A stretch of 64,000 bases of DNA from an uncultured Flavobacteriaceae bacterium. GTDB taxonomy: Bacteria; Bacteroidota; Bacteroidia; Flavobacteriales; Flavobacteriaceae. Made by a program: the position numbers and the translations under genes. Within the stretch, counting starts at the first letter, position 1. Each line of letters opens with the position of its first letter. The notes beneath the pieces are model-generated. The model saw nothing but the letters and a program-made list of their open reading frames with translations, ran no database searches and had not been told where the DNA came from. This document shows, one piece after another, positions 51,947 through 59,905 of this stretch. The stretch is from positions 1 to 64,000 of the forward strand of contig CANMFO010000006.1 in the NCBI GenBank assembly GCA_947497245.1, read 5' to 3'.

Positions 51947-52705
51947 ATGTCAGAACAACTAGCAAAAATGACGGAACACCAATGTTCCAGCGCCCCGGCC
52001 AAATATGATGACCTCAAGGTCCTTTTCCTCAACTGCACGCTGAACAGAACTCCGGTACTGTCACATACCGAGGGGCTTATCGCCGTCGCACAGCGGGTTT
52101 TTGAAGCCAATGGCGCCAGCACCAAGGTCATACGTCCTGTGGATTATACCATTCCCGCGGGCTTGGGGCTCGATATGTCCCAGACCCCGGAATGGGAAAA
52201 GGACGATTGGCCCATGCTCCAAAAAGAAGTGGACGCCTGCGATATTTTGGTCCTCTGTACGTCGGTATGGCTAGGTGAAAAGTCTTCGGTCTGCAATAGG
52301 GTCCTAGAGCGGATGTACGGTTACACGCACCAATTCAACGAAAAGGGACAGTACCGCGATTATGGAAAAGTAGGTGCGACCTTGATCACGGGAAACGAGG
52401 ATGGGGTAAAACATTGCGCCATGAACATTCTCTTCTCCCTTTCCCATATCGGCTATACGGTCCCTCCCCAAGCAGATGCGGGCTGGATGGGAGAGGCTGG
52501 GCCCGGGCCTTCTTATCGGGATGAAGGTTCCGGCGGACCGGAAAACGACTTCACCAATAGAAATACGACCTTCCTTGCCTGGAACTGTATGCACCTGGCC
52601 CGTATGTTGAAGGACGCCGGGGGGGTGCCGGCACATGGCAATCTCCCCGATGAATGGAAAGCGGGCTGCAGGGCCGGTTTTGACAGTCCCGAACACAAAC
52701 GATAG
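51947..52705 (+). CDS. Flavodoxin-family (NADPH-dependent FMN reductase-like) protein
   Basis: A 252-residue flavodoxin-fold protein. The first strand and loop VLFLNCTLNRTP replaces the typical phosphate-binding loop; downstream DILVLCTSVWLGEKSSVCNRVLERM and GATLITGNEDGVKHC are typical of the NADPH-dependent FMN reductase/NAD(P)H dehydrogenase group. The C-terminal third, rich in Gly and aromatic residues, is longer than in the smallest members. It starts 83 bp after the CxxC gene and ends 5 bp before the next gene. An electron-transfer role in this cluster is an inference. Confidence 0.85.
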   Translation: MSEQLAKMTEHQCSSAPAKYDDLKVLFLNCTLNRTPVLSHTEGLIAVAQRVFEANGASTKVIRPVDYTIPAGLGLDMSQTPEWEKDDWPMLQKEVDACDILVLCTSVWLGEKSSVCNRVLERMYGYTHQFNEKGQYRDYGKVGATLITGNEDGVKHCAMNILFSLSHIGYTVPPQADAGWMGEAGPGPSYRDEGSGGPENDFTNRNTTFLAWNCMHLARMLKDAGGVPAHGNLPDEWKAGCRAGFDSPEHKR

Positions 52706-52710
52706 GCGGT

Positions 52711-53457
52711 ATGGAAAAAATGATGCACCTGGCGGCCCAATATCTGGCCGCCGCCGGAATAAGTTTCGTCCAAAAAGAAGCGGACGACAGCCATACCAAC
52801 CTAGGGTTTTCGACCTTGGACGGAAGTATGTACACATGGCCGTTGAACGTGGCCGGAGACGTGTTGGCCCTTAGCTACAATACCTTTGGCCTGGAATGGC
52901 GCAGCCACGGTTCTACCACTTCCTTCAAGCTCGACGGCAGCACACACGGTGAAATCCTGGAATGGATTCAGCAAAGGGTTGCCGACGCTAGGTTGGACAA
53001 ACCCTTTAGCTATAAGTTCCACTACGACCTGCCCTATACGATCGCCGATGGTTTTACCTTTAAGTTATTGGACACCGATAGGCTCAAGGAACTGATGCAT
53101 CTCAGAATCTTGGGCCAACTGGCCCTTGAGGCTTTTTTGAAACAGGAGCAACTGGTTTCCGAAATTAGGGTCTGGCCGCACCATTTCGACACTGGGGCCT
53201 ATGCCCCGTTAAAGGACAGGCCAGAACGTGCGGTCGGTCTGGGGCTTGCCATCCCCGACACTTTGGTGAACGATCACTACTTCTATATAAGTGGCTATAA
53301 CGGCCATGAGGGGATGGACACTTCCGGTTTTGGAAAACTGGAGCACGGTACTTGGCACAACAATGGGTTCAAAGGTGCTGTTCTGCCCGCGACGGGAACG
53401 GATCAAAATACGGTGGTCGCCTTTTTGTCCGAGGCGTATTCCAACTATAAAAACTAA
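52711..53457 (+). CDS. Conserved hypothetical protein of the Rieske-ThDP cluster
   Basis: A 248-residue soluble protein with no signal peptide. It has aromatic-rich segments: NVAGDVLALSYNTFGLEW, the central YKFHYDLPYT, RVWPHHFDTG and HYFYISGYNGHEGMD. The WPHHFD motif is reminiscent of DUF5996-type proteins, but I am not certain of that family. Histidines and acidic residues in the second half could bind a metal. It lies 5 bp after the flavodoxin-like gene and 9 bp before the fusion enzyme, so its role is tied to them. Confidence 0.7.
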   Translation: MEKMMHLAAQYLAAAGISFVQKEADDSHTNLGFSTLDGSMYTWPLNVAGDVLALSYNTFGLEWRSHGSTTSFKLDGSTHGEILEWIQQRVADARLDKPFSYKFHYDLPYTIADGFTFKLLDTDRLKELMHLRILGQLALEAFLKQEQLVSEIRVWPHHFDTGAYAPLKDRPERAVGLGLAIPDTLVNDHYFYISGYNGHEGMDTSGFGKLEHGTWHNNGFKGAVLPATGTDQNTVVAFLSEAYSNYKN

Positions 53458-53466
53458 CACCATTCT

Positions 53467-55422
53467 ATGGCTTCAACAAAAAAAACGACCTGGCACAAGG
53501 TCCTGGACCATAAAAAAGATCTTCCCGAAGGCAGGGTCAAAACGGTAACCGTCAACCACAAGGGTATTTGCCTGACCCATTTTGAAGGCAAATTTTCCGC
53601 CTTGGACAACAAATGTCCCCATCAGGGCGGTCCCTTGGGAGAAGGATCCATCGAAAACGGACTGTTGCGATGCCCATGGCATGGGTGGGATTTTCACCCT
53701 TGCACCGGGCTACCTCCCGGCGGTTTTGACGATGGGGTGGAAACCTTCCCCGTCAAAACGGAAGCCGACGCCATCTATGTAGGTATGGAAGCGGAAGCTC
53801 CGCACGAGCCGACAGTTTCCGATATCATGGTCGAGACCATGATCAACTGGGGCGTGACCAAGGTTTTCGGCATGGTAGGGCATTCCAATCTCGGTTTTGC
53901 CGATGCGATGAAGCGTCAGGAGCAAAAAGGAAACCTCAACTTCTATGGTATCCGGCATGAGGGTGCCGCGGCTTTCGCGGCCTCCGCCTATGGAAAACTG
54001 ACCGGTAAACCCGCCGCTTGTTTTACCATTGCGGGACCTGGGGCCACCAATTTATACACCGGCATGTGGGACGCCAAGGTGGACCGGGCCCCTTTTCTGG
54101 CATTGACCGGGCAGGTGGCCACCCAAGTAGTGGGGACAGGCAACTTTCAGGAAGTTGATCTGGTGCAGGCCTTCAATACGGTGGCCGAATTCAACCAACG
54201 GGTACAAAGCGATAGCCGGCATGCCGAATTGATGTCCCTTGCCGTAAAGCACGCCATTTTAAAACGGGACGTCTCGCATTTGACCTTTCCCGACGAGGTA
54301 CAGGAACGCCGGGCCAAGCCGGGTGCCAAGGCAAAGTCTCCTGTCAATAGAATCACCCCCTTGGAGATTGCACCGCCCACCGAAATGTCCGACAGGGCCA
54401 TTGCCCTGATCAAAAAATCGAAACGACCTTTGATCGTCATGGGACACGGTGCGCGGGCGCATAAAAAAGCCGTTGTAGCCTTTGCCGAAAGTTTGAATGC
54501 CGCAGTGGTCACTACTTTTAAGGGCAAAGGGCTCATTGCCGACAATCATCCGTTGGGCTGTGGGGTCTTGGGAAGAAGTGGAACACCCATCGCCTCCTGG
54601 TTCATGAACGAAGCCGATCTACTGATCGTACTTGGGGCCTCTTTTTCCAACCATACCGGAATTACGCCAAAGAAACCCACGATCCAAGTGGATTTCGATC
54701 CATTGGCCTTGAGCAAATTCCACCAGGTGGATGTTGCGGTCTGGGGCGAGATATCGCGTACCCTGGAAATCTTTTCGGGAGCGTTGAAGGGAAAAACGGA
54801 TGCGATCGACCAAAGAGGGGAAATCGCATCGCGTTGGGCCATTTGGAAAGCGGAAAAGGAAAAGCGCCTGACGGAGACCTCGGAAAAAGGGTTGAGCTCA
54901 GTAGCGGTCTTTGAAGCGATGAACCGCTTGGCACCGAAAAATGCGGTGATGTGTGTGGATGTAGGGAACAACGCCTATTCCTTCGGACGTTATTTCGAAC
55001 CGGATCAACAGGACTTTTTAATGTCCGGATATTTGGGTTCCATCGGATTTGCCCTACCCGCCGCCATGGGTGCCTGGGCAGCGGTGGGGAGTTCACGTCC
55101 GGTCATCGCTGTGGCCGGAGATGGTGGCCTTTGTCAATATTTGGCCGAAATCACCACCTTGGTGAAGTACAATATGCCTGTAAAACTGATTGTCCTCAAC
55201 AACCATGAGCTTGGAAAAATTTCCAAGGAGCAACGGGCCGGTGAATTTGATGTTTGGCAGACGTCCCTGTCCAACCCGAACTTTTCGGAATATGCCATCT
55301 CCTGTGGTGCCTGGGGGAAACGGGTAACCGAAGAAAGCGACCTGGAAGTGGGGATGAAGCAATTGTTCGAGCAGCCCAAGGCCGGACTTTTGGAGATCAT
55401 CACCGATGTGGACCTGATTTAA
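53467..55422 (+). CDS. Rieske [2Fe-2S]-ThDP-dependent enzyme fusion (pyruvate oxidase/acetolactate synthase-like)
   Basis: A 651-residue two-part protein. Residues 1-105 are a Rieske ferredoxin domain with ligands Cys50-x-His52 and Cys69-x2-His72. Residues 115-651 are a full thiamine-diphosphate enzyme: PYR domain with catalytic Glu165 in GIRHEGAAAFAAS, central domain around 290-440 (KRPLIVMGHGARAH, DLLIVLGASFS), and PP domain with GDGGLCQ starting near residue 551 and NN 25-28 residues later. It resembles pyruvate oxidase, acetolactate synthase and glyoxylate carboligase. The Rieske domain could pass electrons from a decarboxylated intermediate. Substrate unknown. Junctions with neighbours are 9 and 16 bp. 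Confidence 0.9.
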   Translation: MASTKKTTWHKVLDHKKDLPEGRVKTVTVNHKGICLTHFEGKFSALDNKCPHQGGPLGEGSIENGLLRCPWHGWDFHPCTGLPPGGFDDGVETFPVKTEADAIYVGMEAEAPHEPTVSDIMVETMINWGVTKVFGMVGHSNLGFADAMKRQEQKGNLNFYGIRHEGAAAFAASAYGKLTGKPAACFTIAGPGATNLYTGMWDAKVDRAPFLALTGQVATQVVGTGNFQEVDLVQAFNTVAEFNQRVQSDSRHAELMSLAVKHAILKRDVSHLTFPDEVQERRAKPGAKAKSPVNRITPLEIAPPTEMSDRAIALIKKSKRPLIVMGHGARAHKKAVVAFAESLNAAVVTTFKGKGLIADNHPLGCGVLGRSGTPIASWFMNEADLLIVLGASFSNHTGITPKKPTIQVDFDPLALSKFHQVDVAVWGEISRTLEIFSGALKGKTDAIDQRGEIASRWAIWKAEKEKRLTETSEKGLSSVAVFEAMNRLAPKNAVMCVDVGNNAYSFGRYFEPDQQDFLMSGYLGSIGFALPAAMGAWAAVGSSRPVIAVAGDGGLCQYLAEITTLVKYNMPVKLIVLNNHELGKISKEQRAGEFDVWQTSLSNPNFSEYAISCGAWGKRVTEESDLEVGMKQLFEQPKAGLLEIITDVDLI

Positions 55423-55438
55423 GTTCAAACTTTTGACC

Positions 55439-56686
55439 ATGCTACAATCGTTCAGCATTATTTTTTCGATAGCGGCCTTTTACAGCTTTATCAACTATAA
55501 ATGGCTCAAGTTACCAGCCACCATAGGCTTGATGTTGATGAGCCTGGCCACGGTCATCCTGATCACGTTCTGTAAGGATCTCTTCCCCCAATTCTATCGC
55601 TTCTTCTGCGATATCGTACTCCATTCGGATTTCAAGACCTTGCTCCTTGACGGTATCTTGAGCTTCCTGCTTTTTGCGGGTGCACTGCATGTCAATATCG
55701 ATGCCCTGGCCAGGGAAAAATGGTCGGTACTTTTGTTCGCTACCCTGGGGGTCCTGATCTCAACTGCCCTGGTCGGGGCATTGGTTTTTGCAGCGGCGCA
55801 ATGGGCAGGTGTCGCCCTCCCTTTTTTGCATGCGATGCTCTTCGGGGCATTGATTTCCCCGACCGACCCCATTGCCGTGCTGGCCATCCTAAAAAAAACG
55901 TCCATCGCCAAAAGTCTGCAGGTCAAGATAGAAGGGGAATCGCTTTTCAATGATGGTATCGGAGTTGTGGTCTTTGCCGGAATATTGATTTTGGGCGATA
56001 TGGGAGGCCATCCGACAGAAAGCTCCCTGGGCGTTGAAATAGGAAGGTTGTTTTTGGAAGAGGCCGTCGGCGGCATCGCCTATGGGGCCCTACTGGGTTT
56101 TGTGGGATACCATAGTATCAAATCGGTAAGGGACAACCCCCAATTGGCCGTTATGATCAGCCTCGCTTTGGTCATGGGCGGTTACTCCCTGGCATCGCTT
56201 ATCCATGTATCCGGTCCTTTGGCGATGGTCGTATCGGGAATGCTGATCGGCAATAAGTTCAATATCGAATCGAACCGGGGACCCGCAAGAAAATTGCTCA
56301 ACGCGCTATGGGAAGTTTTGGACGAGGTGTTCAACGGCATCTTATTTGTCCTCATCGGACTGGCCATCCATCTTTTAAAATTCGATTTGCACTATCTGTA
56401 TTTGGGCCTTTTGTCCATCCTGGCCGTACTGTTGGCCCGCTTTGTTTCCGTTCTTCTACCTTATGCCCTGTTGAAGCATACCGAGGACCATCCGATCAAG
56501 ACCGTTGCCATTTTGACCTGGGGCGGGCTGCGTGGCGGAATCTCCATTGCCCTGGCACTGACGCTTGCCGATACCACCTCCTCGGAAGCGATTTTGTACA
56601 TCACCTATACGGTGGTGATCTTCTCCATAATCGTCCAGGGGCTCAGCATTGGGAAATTGGTCCAGAAACTATATCCAAACCCATAA
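55439..56686 (+). CDS. CPA1-family Na+(K+)/H+ antiporter
   Basis: A 415-residue membrane protein with about 12 helices. Ion-binding motifs of NhaP/CPA1 are present: ISPTDPIAVLAIL and GESLFNDGIGVVVF, where the Asn-Asp pair is the electroneutral exchange signature. The conserved Arg segment WGGLRGGISIALAL is near the C-terminus. No C-terminal RCK or cNMP domain. It starts at an ATG 16 bp after the fusion enzyme. In the cluster it may link ion balance to the oxidation, but this is inference. Confidence 0.92.
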   Translation: MLQSFSIIFSIAAFYSFINYKWLKLPATIGLMLMSLATVILITFCKDLFPQFYRFFCDIVLHSDFKTLLLDGILSFLLFAGALHVNIDALAREKWSVLLFATLGVLISTALVGALVFAAAQWAGVALPFLHAMLFGALISPTDPIAVLAILKKTSIAKSLQVKIEGESLFNDGIGVVVFAGILILGDMGGHPTESSLGVEIGRLFLEEAVGGIAYGALLGFVGYHSIKSVRDNPQLAVMISLALVMGGYSLASLIHVSGPLAMVVSGMLIGNKFNIESNRGPARKLLNALWEVLDEVFNGILFVLIGLAIHLLKFDLHYLYLGLLSILAVLLARFVSVLLPYALLKHTEDHPIKTVAILTWGGLRGGISIALALTLADTTSSEAILYITYTVVIFSIIVQGLSIGKLVQKLYPNP

Positions 56687-56693
56687 ATACACC

Positions 56694-57332
56694 ATGGCCA
56701 GATCGGACAAAGAATCGAAAAAGAGGGATAGGGAAAAAGATCGGTTGTTGATGGAGGACCTGGGAATTGACAAGGAAGCACTGAAATCCCTAAAGAAAAA
56801 ACTGGCCAAAATTGCTCCAAGGCCCGAACGTGGTGTCGAGACCTTGTTTCGCTTGGTCTCCAAGAACCAATACACCCTGAATACGATGATCGATAGAAAA
56901 TCGAACATCCTTATTTCGGTAAATGCCCTGATTCTTTCCATTGTCCTTGGGACAGTACTGACCCAGCTGGATGAGGACCCCCATTTGCTCGTTCCGACCA
57001 TACTAATGTTGACGACCAACCTGATTTCCATAGGCTTTGCCATTTTTGCAACACGCCCGGAACAGAGACATGGCGATGCTGCTTCCGGCAACATTATGTT
57101 CTATGGAAACTTTGAGGAAATGGAGGAAGATCGTTACCTTAATCAGCTCATGGGCTTGATGGACCAAGGGGACGAACTTTATAAGACCATTGCGAAGGAC
57201 ACTTTTCATCTCGGAAAGGTCATTTCCAGGAAGTTCAGGCTCCTCCGCATTTCGTTCCATATTTTTCTGATCGGTATCGTCCTATCGGTCGTGGCCTTTG
57301 TGCTTTGCCATCTGATGTTCGGAACTTCCTAG
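56694..57332 (+). CDS. PycTM-like (DUF5706) membrane protein
   Basis: A 212-residue protein. Residues 1-65 are soluble and highly charged. Then comes the PycTM pattern: YTLNTMIDRKSNILISVNALILSIVL-like segment (about 60-90), a second helix (about 92-115) ending FAIFATRPE, the soluble FYGNFEEMEEDRY, and the final helix LRISFHIFLIGIVLSVVAFVL. This domain (Pycsar effector TM, DUF5706) is the membrane effector in cyclic pyrimidine antiphage systems; many chromosomal copies have no known role. No cyclase gene is beside it. The ATG at 56694 is 7 bp after the antiporter. Its 3' end overlaps the convergent small gene by 51 bp. Confidence 0.82.
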   Translation: MARSDKESKKRDREKDRLLMEDLGIDKEALKSLKKKLAKIAPRPERGVETLFRLVSKNQYTLNTMIDRKSNILISVNALILSIVLGTVLTQLDEDPHLLVPTILMLTTNLISIGFAIFATRPEQRHGDAASGNIMFYGNFEEMEEDRYLNQLMGLMDQGDELYKTIAKDTFHLGKVISRKFRLLRISFHIFLIGIVLSVVAFVLCHLMFGTS

Positions 57333-57563
57333 CTGTCTTTCCCTTGGGGCCCTTCTTTTCCTGAGCGCACTAAAAAAAATCGATCCGATCAACAGTAGAT
57401 TCACCGCGTGCCAGTGGTACAGGGCAACATGAACCAATTCTTCATTGGGCGCTCCAGTTTCGCCAAAATCTTCCGCCAGTATGGCCATAAGGAGATAGAC
57501 CACAGCATCCAAGAGCAGTATTCCCATCAACAAACAGCAGTTCTGTAACTTGAAGTTTTCCAT
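57282..57563 (-). CDS. Small two-helix membrane protein
   Basis: A 93-residue protein with two hydrophobic helices (about residues 9-29 and 50-66) and a basic C-terminal tail. The ATG follows the stop of the upstream fusion gene directly (TAAATG), which supports it as real and translationally coupled. Its last 17 codons overlap the end of the PycTM-like gene on the other strand. Family unknown. Confidence 0.65.
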   Translation of the reverse strand: MENFKLQNCCLLMGILLLDAVVYLLMAILAEDFGETGAPNEELVHVALYHWHAVNLLLIGSIFFSALRKRRAPRERQLGSSEHQMAKHKGHDR

Positions 57564-59648
57564 TTACTCCTGTGTTATTTTACGTATCCGATGGTTGGCC
57601 GTATCCGCCACGTAGAGGTTTCCCTGTGCGTCTACCGAAAGCGCGTACGGATAATTGAATTGTGCCAGGTCGACCGAGCCATCCTCATTTCCATTCATGC
57701 CCCCGGCATAGGTCGTGACCGTACCGTCGGGAGTGACCTTGCGTATTTTGTGGTTTCCCTCGTCCGCGACATAGCTATTTCCCTGGGTGTCCATCCCTAG
57801 GCCACGGGGATATCGAAACTCGGCGGCACCCCCAACACCATCGGTATCTCCTTCCCGACGTCCGGCCAGGGAACCAGCCTCGCCATTTGGCGCGATCAAA
57901 TAAATACGATGGCTGTTGGAATCGACCACGTATAGCGCCCCCTCATGATTTACGGCAACTCCCGATGGACCCGAAAACATGATCTGATTTCCGATCCGGG
58001 TCACTGTTCCGTCCGGGGTCACCTTCCGTATGGCCAGATTCTTGGTATCCGCCACATAGACATTTCCCTCTAAATCAACCGCCACGCCACGGGGGAAATT
58101 GAACTGGGCCTCAGTTCCCACTCCATCGGCTGAACCCATGGTACTTCCCGCCAAGGTGGTCACCATCCCTTCTGGGCTTATTTTCCGAACCCTATGGTTG
58201 TTGGCATCGGCCACATACACCTGACCCTGTCGATCTACCGCCACCCCATAGGGCGCATCGAACTGTGCGGTGGTCCCCATCCCATCGGCAAAGCCCTTGG
58301 TACTTCCGGCAAAAGTTCCTACGGTACCATCCGGGGCTATTATCCGTATTTGATGGTTCCCCGAATCCGCGACATAGACGTTCCCTTGGCCATCGACAGC
58401 GGTACCCGTGGGGTAGGCGAATTCGGCATTTTTCCCAATTCCGTCGGAACTGCCCACGGTACTTCCGGCCAAAGTGCTGACCCTGGTCTCGGAAAGAACG
58501 TAGGCAAATTCTGGACCTTCCAATTCGGTGCCCCCAATAACGACCTTTATAGTGCCAGAATAGGCCTGCGCTGGCACTTCCGCTTTGATCTGCCCATGCT
58601 GTACCTGGAGCACCTCCCCTTCCTTTCCATTGAAGAAAACCCCCACACTGTCCACTTCCGTCCCGAAGTTCGCTCCCTCAACGGTGACCACGGTATTCTT
58701 CGGTCCGTTGAGCGGACTTACCGCATTCAGCACTGGGACGGGGATCGGTTCTTCCTGCTGGGGATTTTCTTGGACCGGATCAGGGGCGGTCGCCGCTCCA
58801 TCATCCCTGTTGCAGCTAAAAGTCAGTAAAGCGATAAGCAACAGACTTATTCCTTTATTGATCGGTTTACGACCACTGGATTTATGGCCTTCTTTTTCCT
58901 TTTGCTTGTTCAGGTCCTTAAAGGAGAGCATTTGGAGCACTTTCGCTGAAGCTCCATAGTAAAAACCGGTTTGGTGCCCATAGTTTTTGGGATTCTCAAA
59001 GGTGCCAAAAAGGATGTCGAAAATGGGCAGGTCCGAATAATTGTGCTTATGGATTCCCTTGGCATGGTGCACGGTATGGCTCTCCGGGCGTTGAATGATG
59101 TAGCCCAGCCATCGCGGGGTGTTGATGTTCGCATGCTGGAACATTCCCAGGAAATTGGTCACCAAGAGGGTTACCGTGATCGCTTGGGGGGACAGCCCTA
59201 CGAGGAGCGCAAAGCAAAGGCTCCCGAGAACGGTCCAGCCGATCATGTCCAAGGGACTGAAATAGAACGCCCCATAGGTATCCAAACGCTCGGCGCTATG
59301 GTGCATTTGGTGAAAGGCACGCCATAGGAAGTTGGAGGTATGCAGGGCCCTATGCCATACGTACACGCCAAATTCGTACAACAATACGCCCACAGCGCCC
59401 CCGCCCAGGGCACCCAATCCCGTGAGGTCGAAAACCCGGTAGGCTTCCAAATAGGGATCGGTGAACAAGGGGAGATAGGAGGATAGATAGAAGAAAAACG
59501 CAAAGGCCGTCAATCCCCGAATTTTCCAAAACTTAATCTTGGGAAGTTGTCTTGCGGGAAACAGCGCCTCCCAAATCATGAGTACCCCATATATAGCTAA
59601 AACGGATAAGGATACTGGGTCCAATAAAATTTCCAATGGTGTTGGCAT
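57564..59648 (-). CDS. Fatty acid hydroxylase/sterol desaturase fused to an IPT/TIG-NHL lipoprotein
   Basis: A 694-residue protein joined from two units. Residues 1-230 are a membrane di-iron hydroxylase (sterol desaturase family) with His motifs HRALH (99-103), HQMHH (113-117) and HTVHH (191-195) and four helices. Residues 255-279 read like a complete lipoprotein signal (basic, then LLLIALLTFSC, Cys279). Residues 295-385 form an IPT/TIG domain, and 390-694 about five NHL repeats with VYVADSGNHQIRII-type units. The second half may also be made separately from Met240 (at 58931) as a surface lipoprotein. No stop is present between the parts. A frame from 59777 adds 43 residues without homology. 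Confidence 0.8.
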   Translation of the reverse strand: MPTPLEILLDPVSLSVLAIYGVLMIWEALFPARQLPKIKFWKIRGLTAFAFFFYLSSYLPLFTDPYLEAYRVFDLTGLGALGGGAVGVLLYEFGVYVWHRALHTSNFLWRAFHQMHHSAERLDTYGAFYFSPLDMIGWTVLGSLCFALLVGLSPQAITVTLLVTNFLGMFQHANINTPRWLGYIIQRPESHTVHHAKGIHKHNYSDLPIFDILFGTFENPKNYGHQTGFYYGASAKVLQMLSFKDLNKQKEKEGHKSSGRKPINKGISLLLIALLTFSCNRDDGAATAPDPVQENPQQEEPIPVPVLNAVSPLNGPKNTVVTVEGANFGTEVDSVGVFFNGKEGEVLQVQHGQIKAEVPAQAYSGTIKVVIGGTELEGPEFAYVLSETRVSTLAGSTVGSSDGIGKNAEFAYPTGTAVDGQGNVYVADSGNHQIRIIAPDGTVGTFAGSTKGFADGMGTTAQFDAPYGVAVDRQGQVYVADANNHRVRKISPEGMVTTLAGSTMGSADGVGTEAQFNFPRGVAVDLEGNVYVADTKNLAIRKVTPDGTVTRIGNQIMFSGPSGVAVNHEGALYVVDSNSHRIYLIAPNGEAGSLAGRREGDTDGVGGAAEFRYPRGLGMDTQGNSYVADEGNHKIRKVTPDGTVTTYAGGMNGNEDGSVDLAQFNYPYALSVDAQGNLYVADTANHRIRKITQE

Positions 59649-59675
59649 AACATTTGTTTTTAAAGATTTACAGGG

Positions 59676-59683
59676 CAAACATA
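59676..59683 (-). promoter_or_regulatory. -7 element of the hydroxylase-NHL gene
   Basis: TAtgTTTG on the minus strand, 28 bp upstream of the ATG at 59648. It supports that start over 59777. Confidence 0.45.
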
Positions 59684-59866
59684 GCCCGGGCGGTGCCCTG
59701 GCCGCCACCTGGGGTGTGCCATAATCTTTAAAGTTTGTTGCGCCCAAACAATTGGTCGTCAAAGGTTCTGTACACAATGCAACGGATGTTGCAAAAGCGG
59801 CGACTGAGGTTGCAGCGATGGGGTTTTCCGATTAAAGAGGATTCTTTTTTAAACAGGTTGCTATCG

Positions 59867-59897
59867 AAAAAAAAGCACACTCCCATACCGGGAGTGT
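59867..59897 (-). terminator. Terminator of the hybrid two-component gene
   Basis: Stem ACACTCCC / GGGAGTGT (59877-59897) with a five-base loop, followed on the minus strand by a run of T (59867-59874). Confidence 0.8.
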
Positions 59898-59905
59898 CAC
59901 CGAGA

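Noticed and set aside
50911-57332. Pycsar-type antiphage system
   Set aside because: A PycTM-like gene is present but there is no pyrimidine cyclase, nuclease or other defence gene; the rest of the cluster is metabolic or transport.
59649-59777. Longer start for the hydroxylase-NHL gene at 59777
   Set aside because: The added 43 residues are Cys/Pro-rich without homology and start upstream of the -7 element at 59676-59683.
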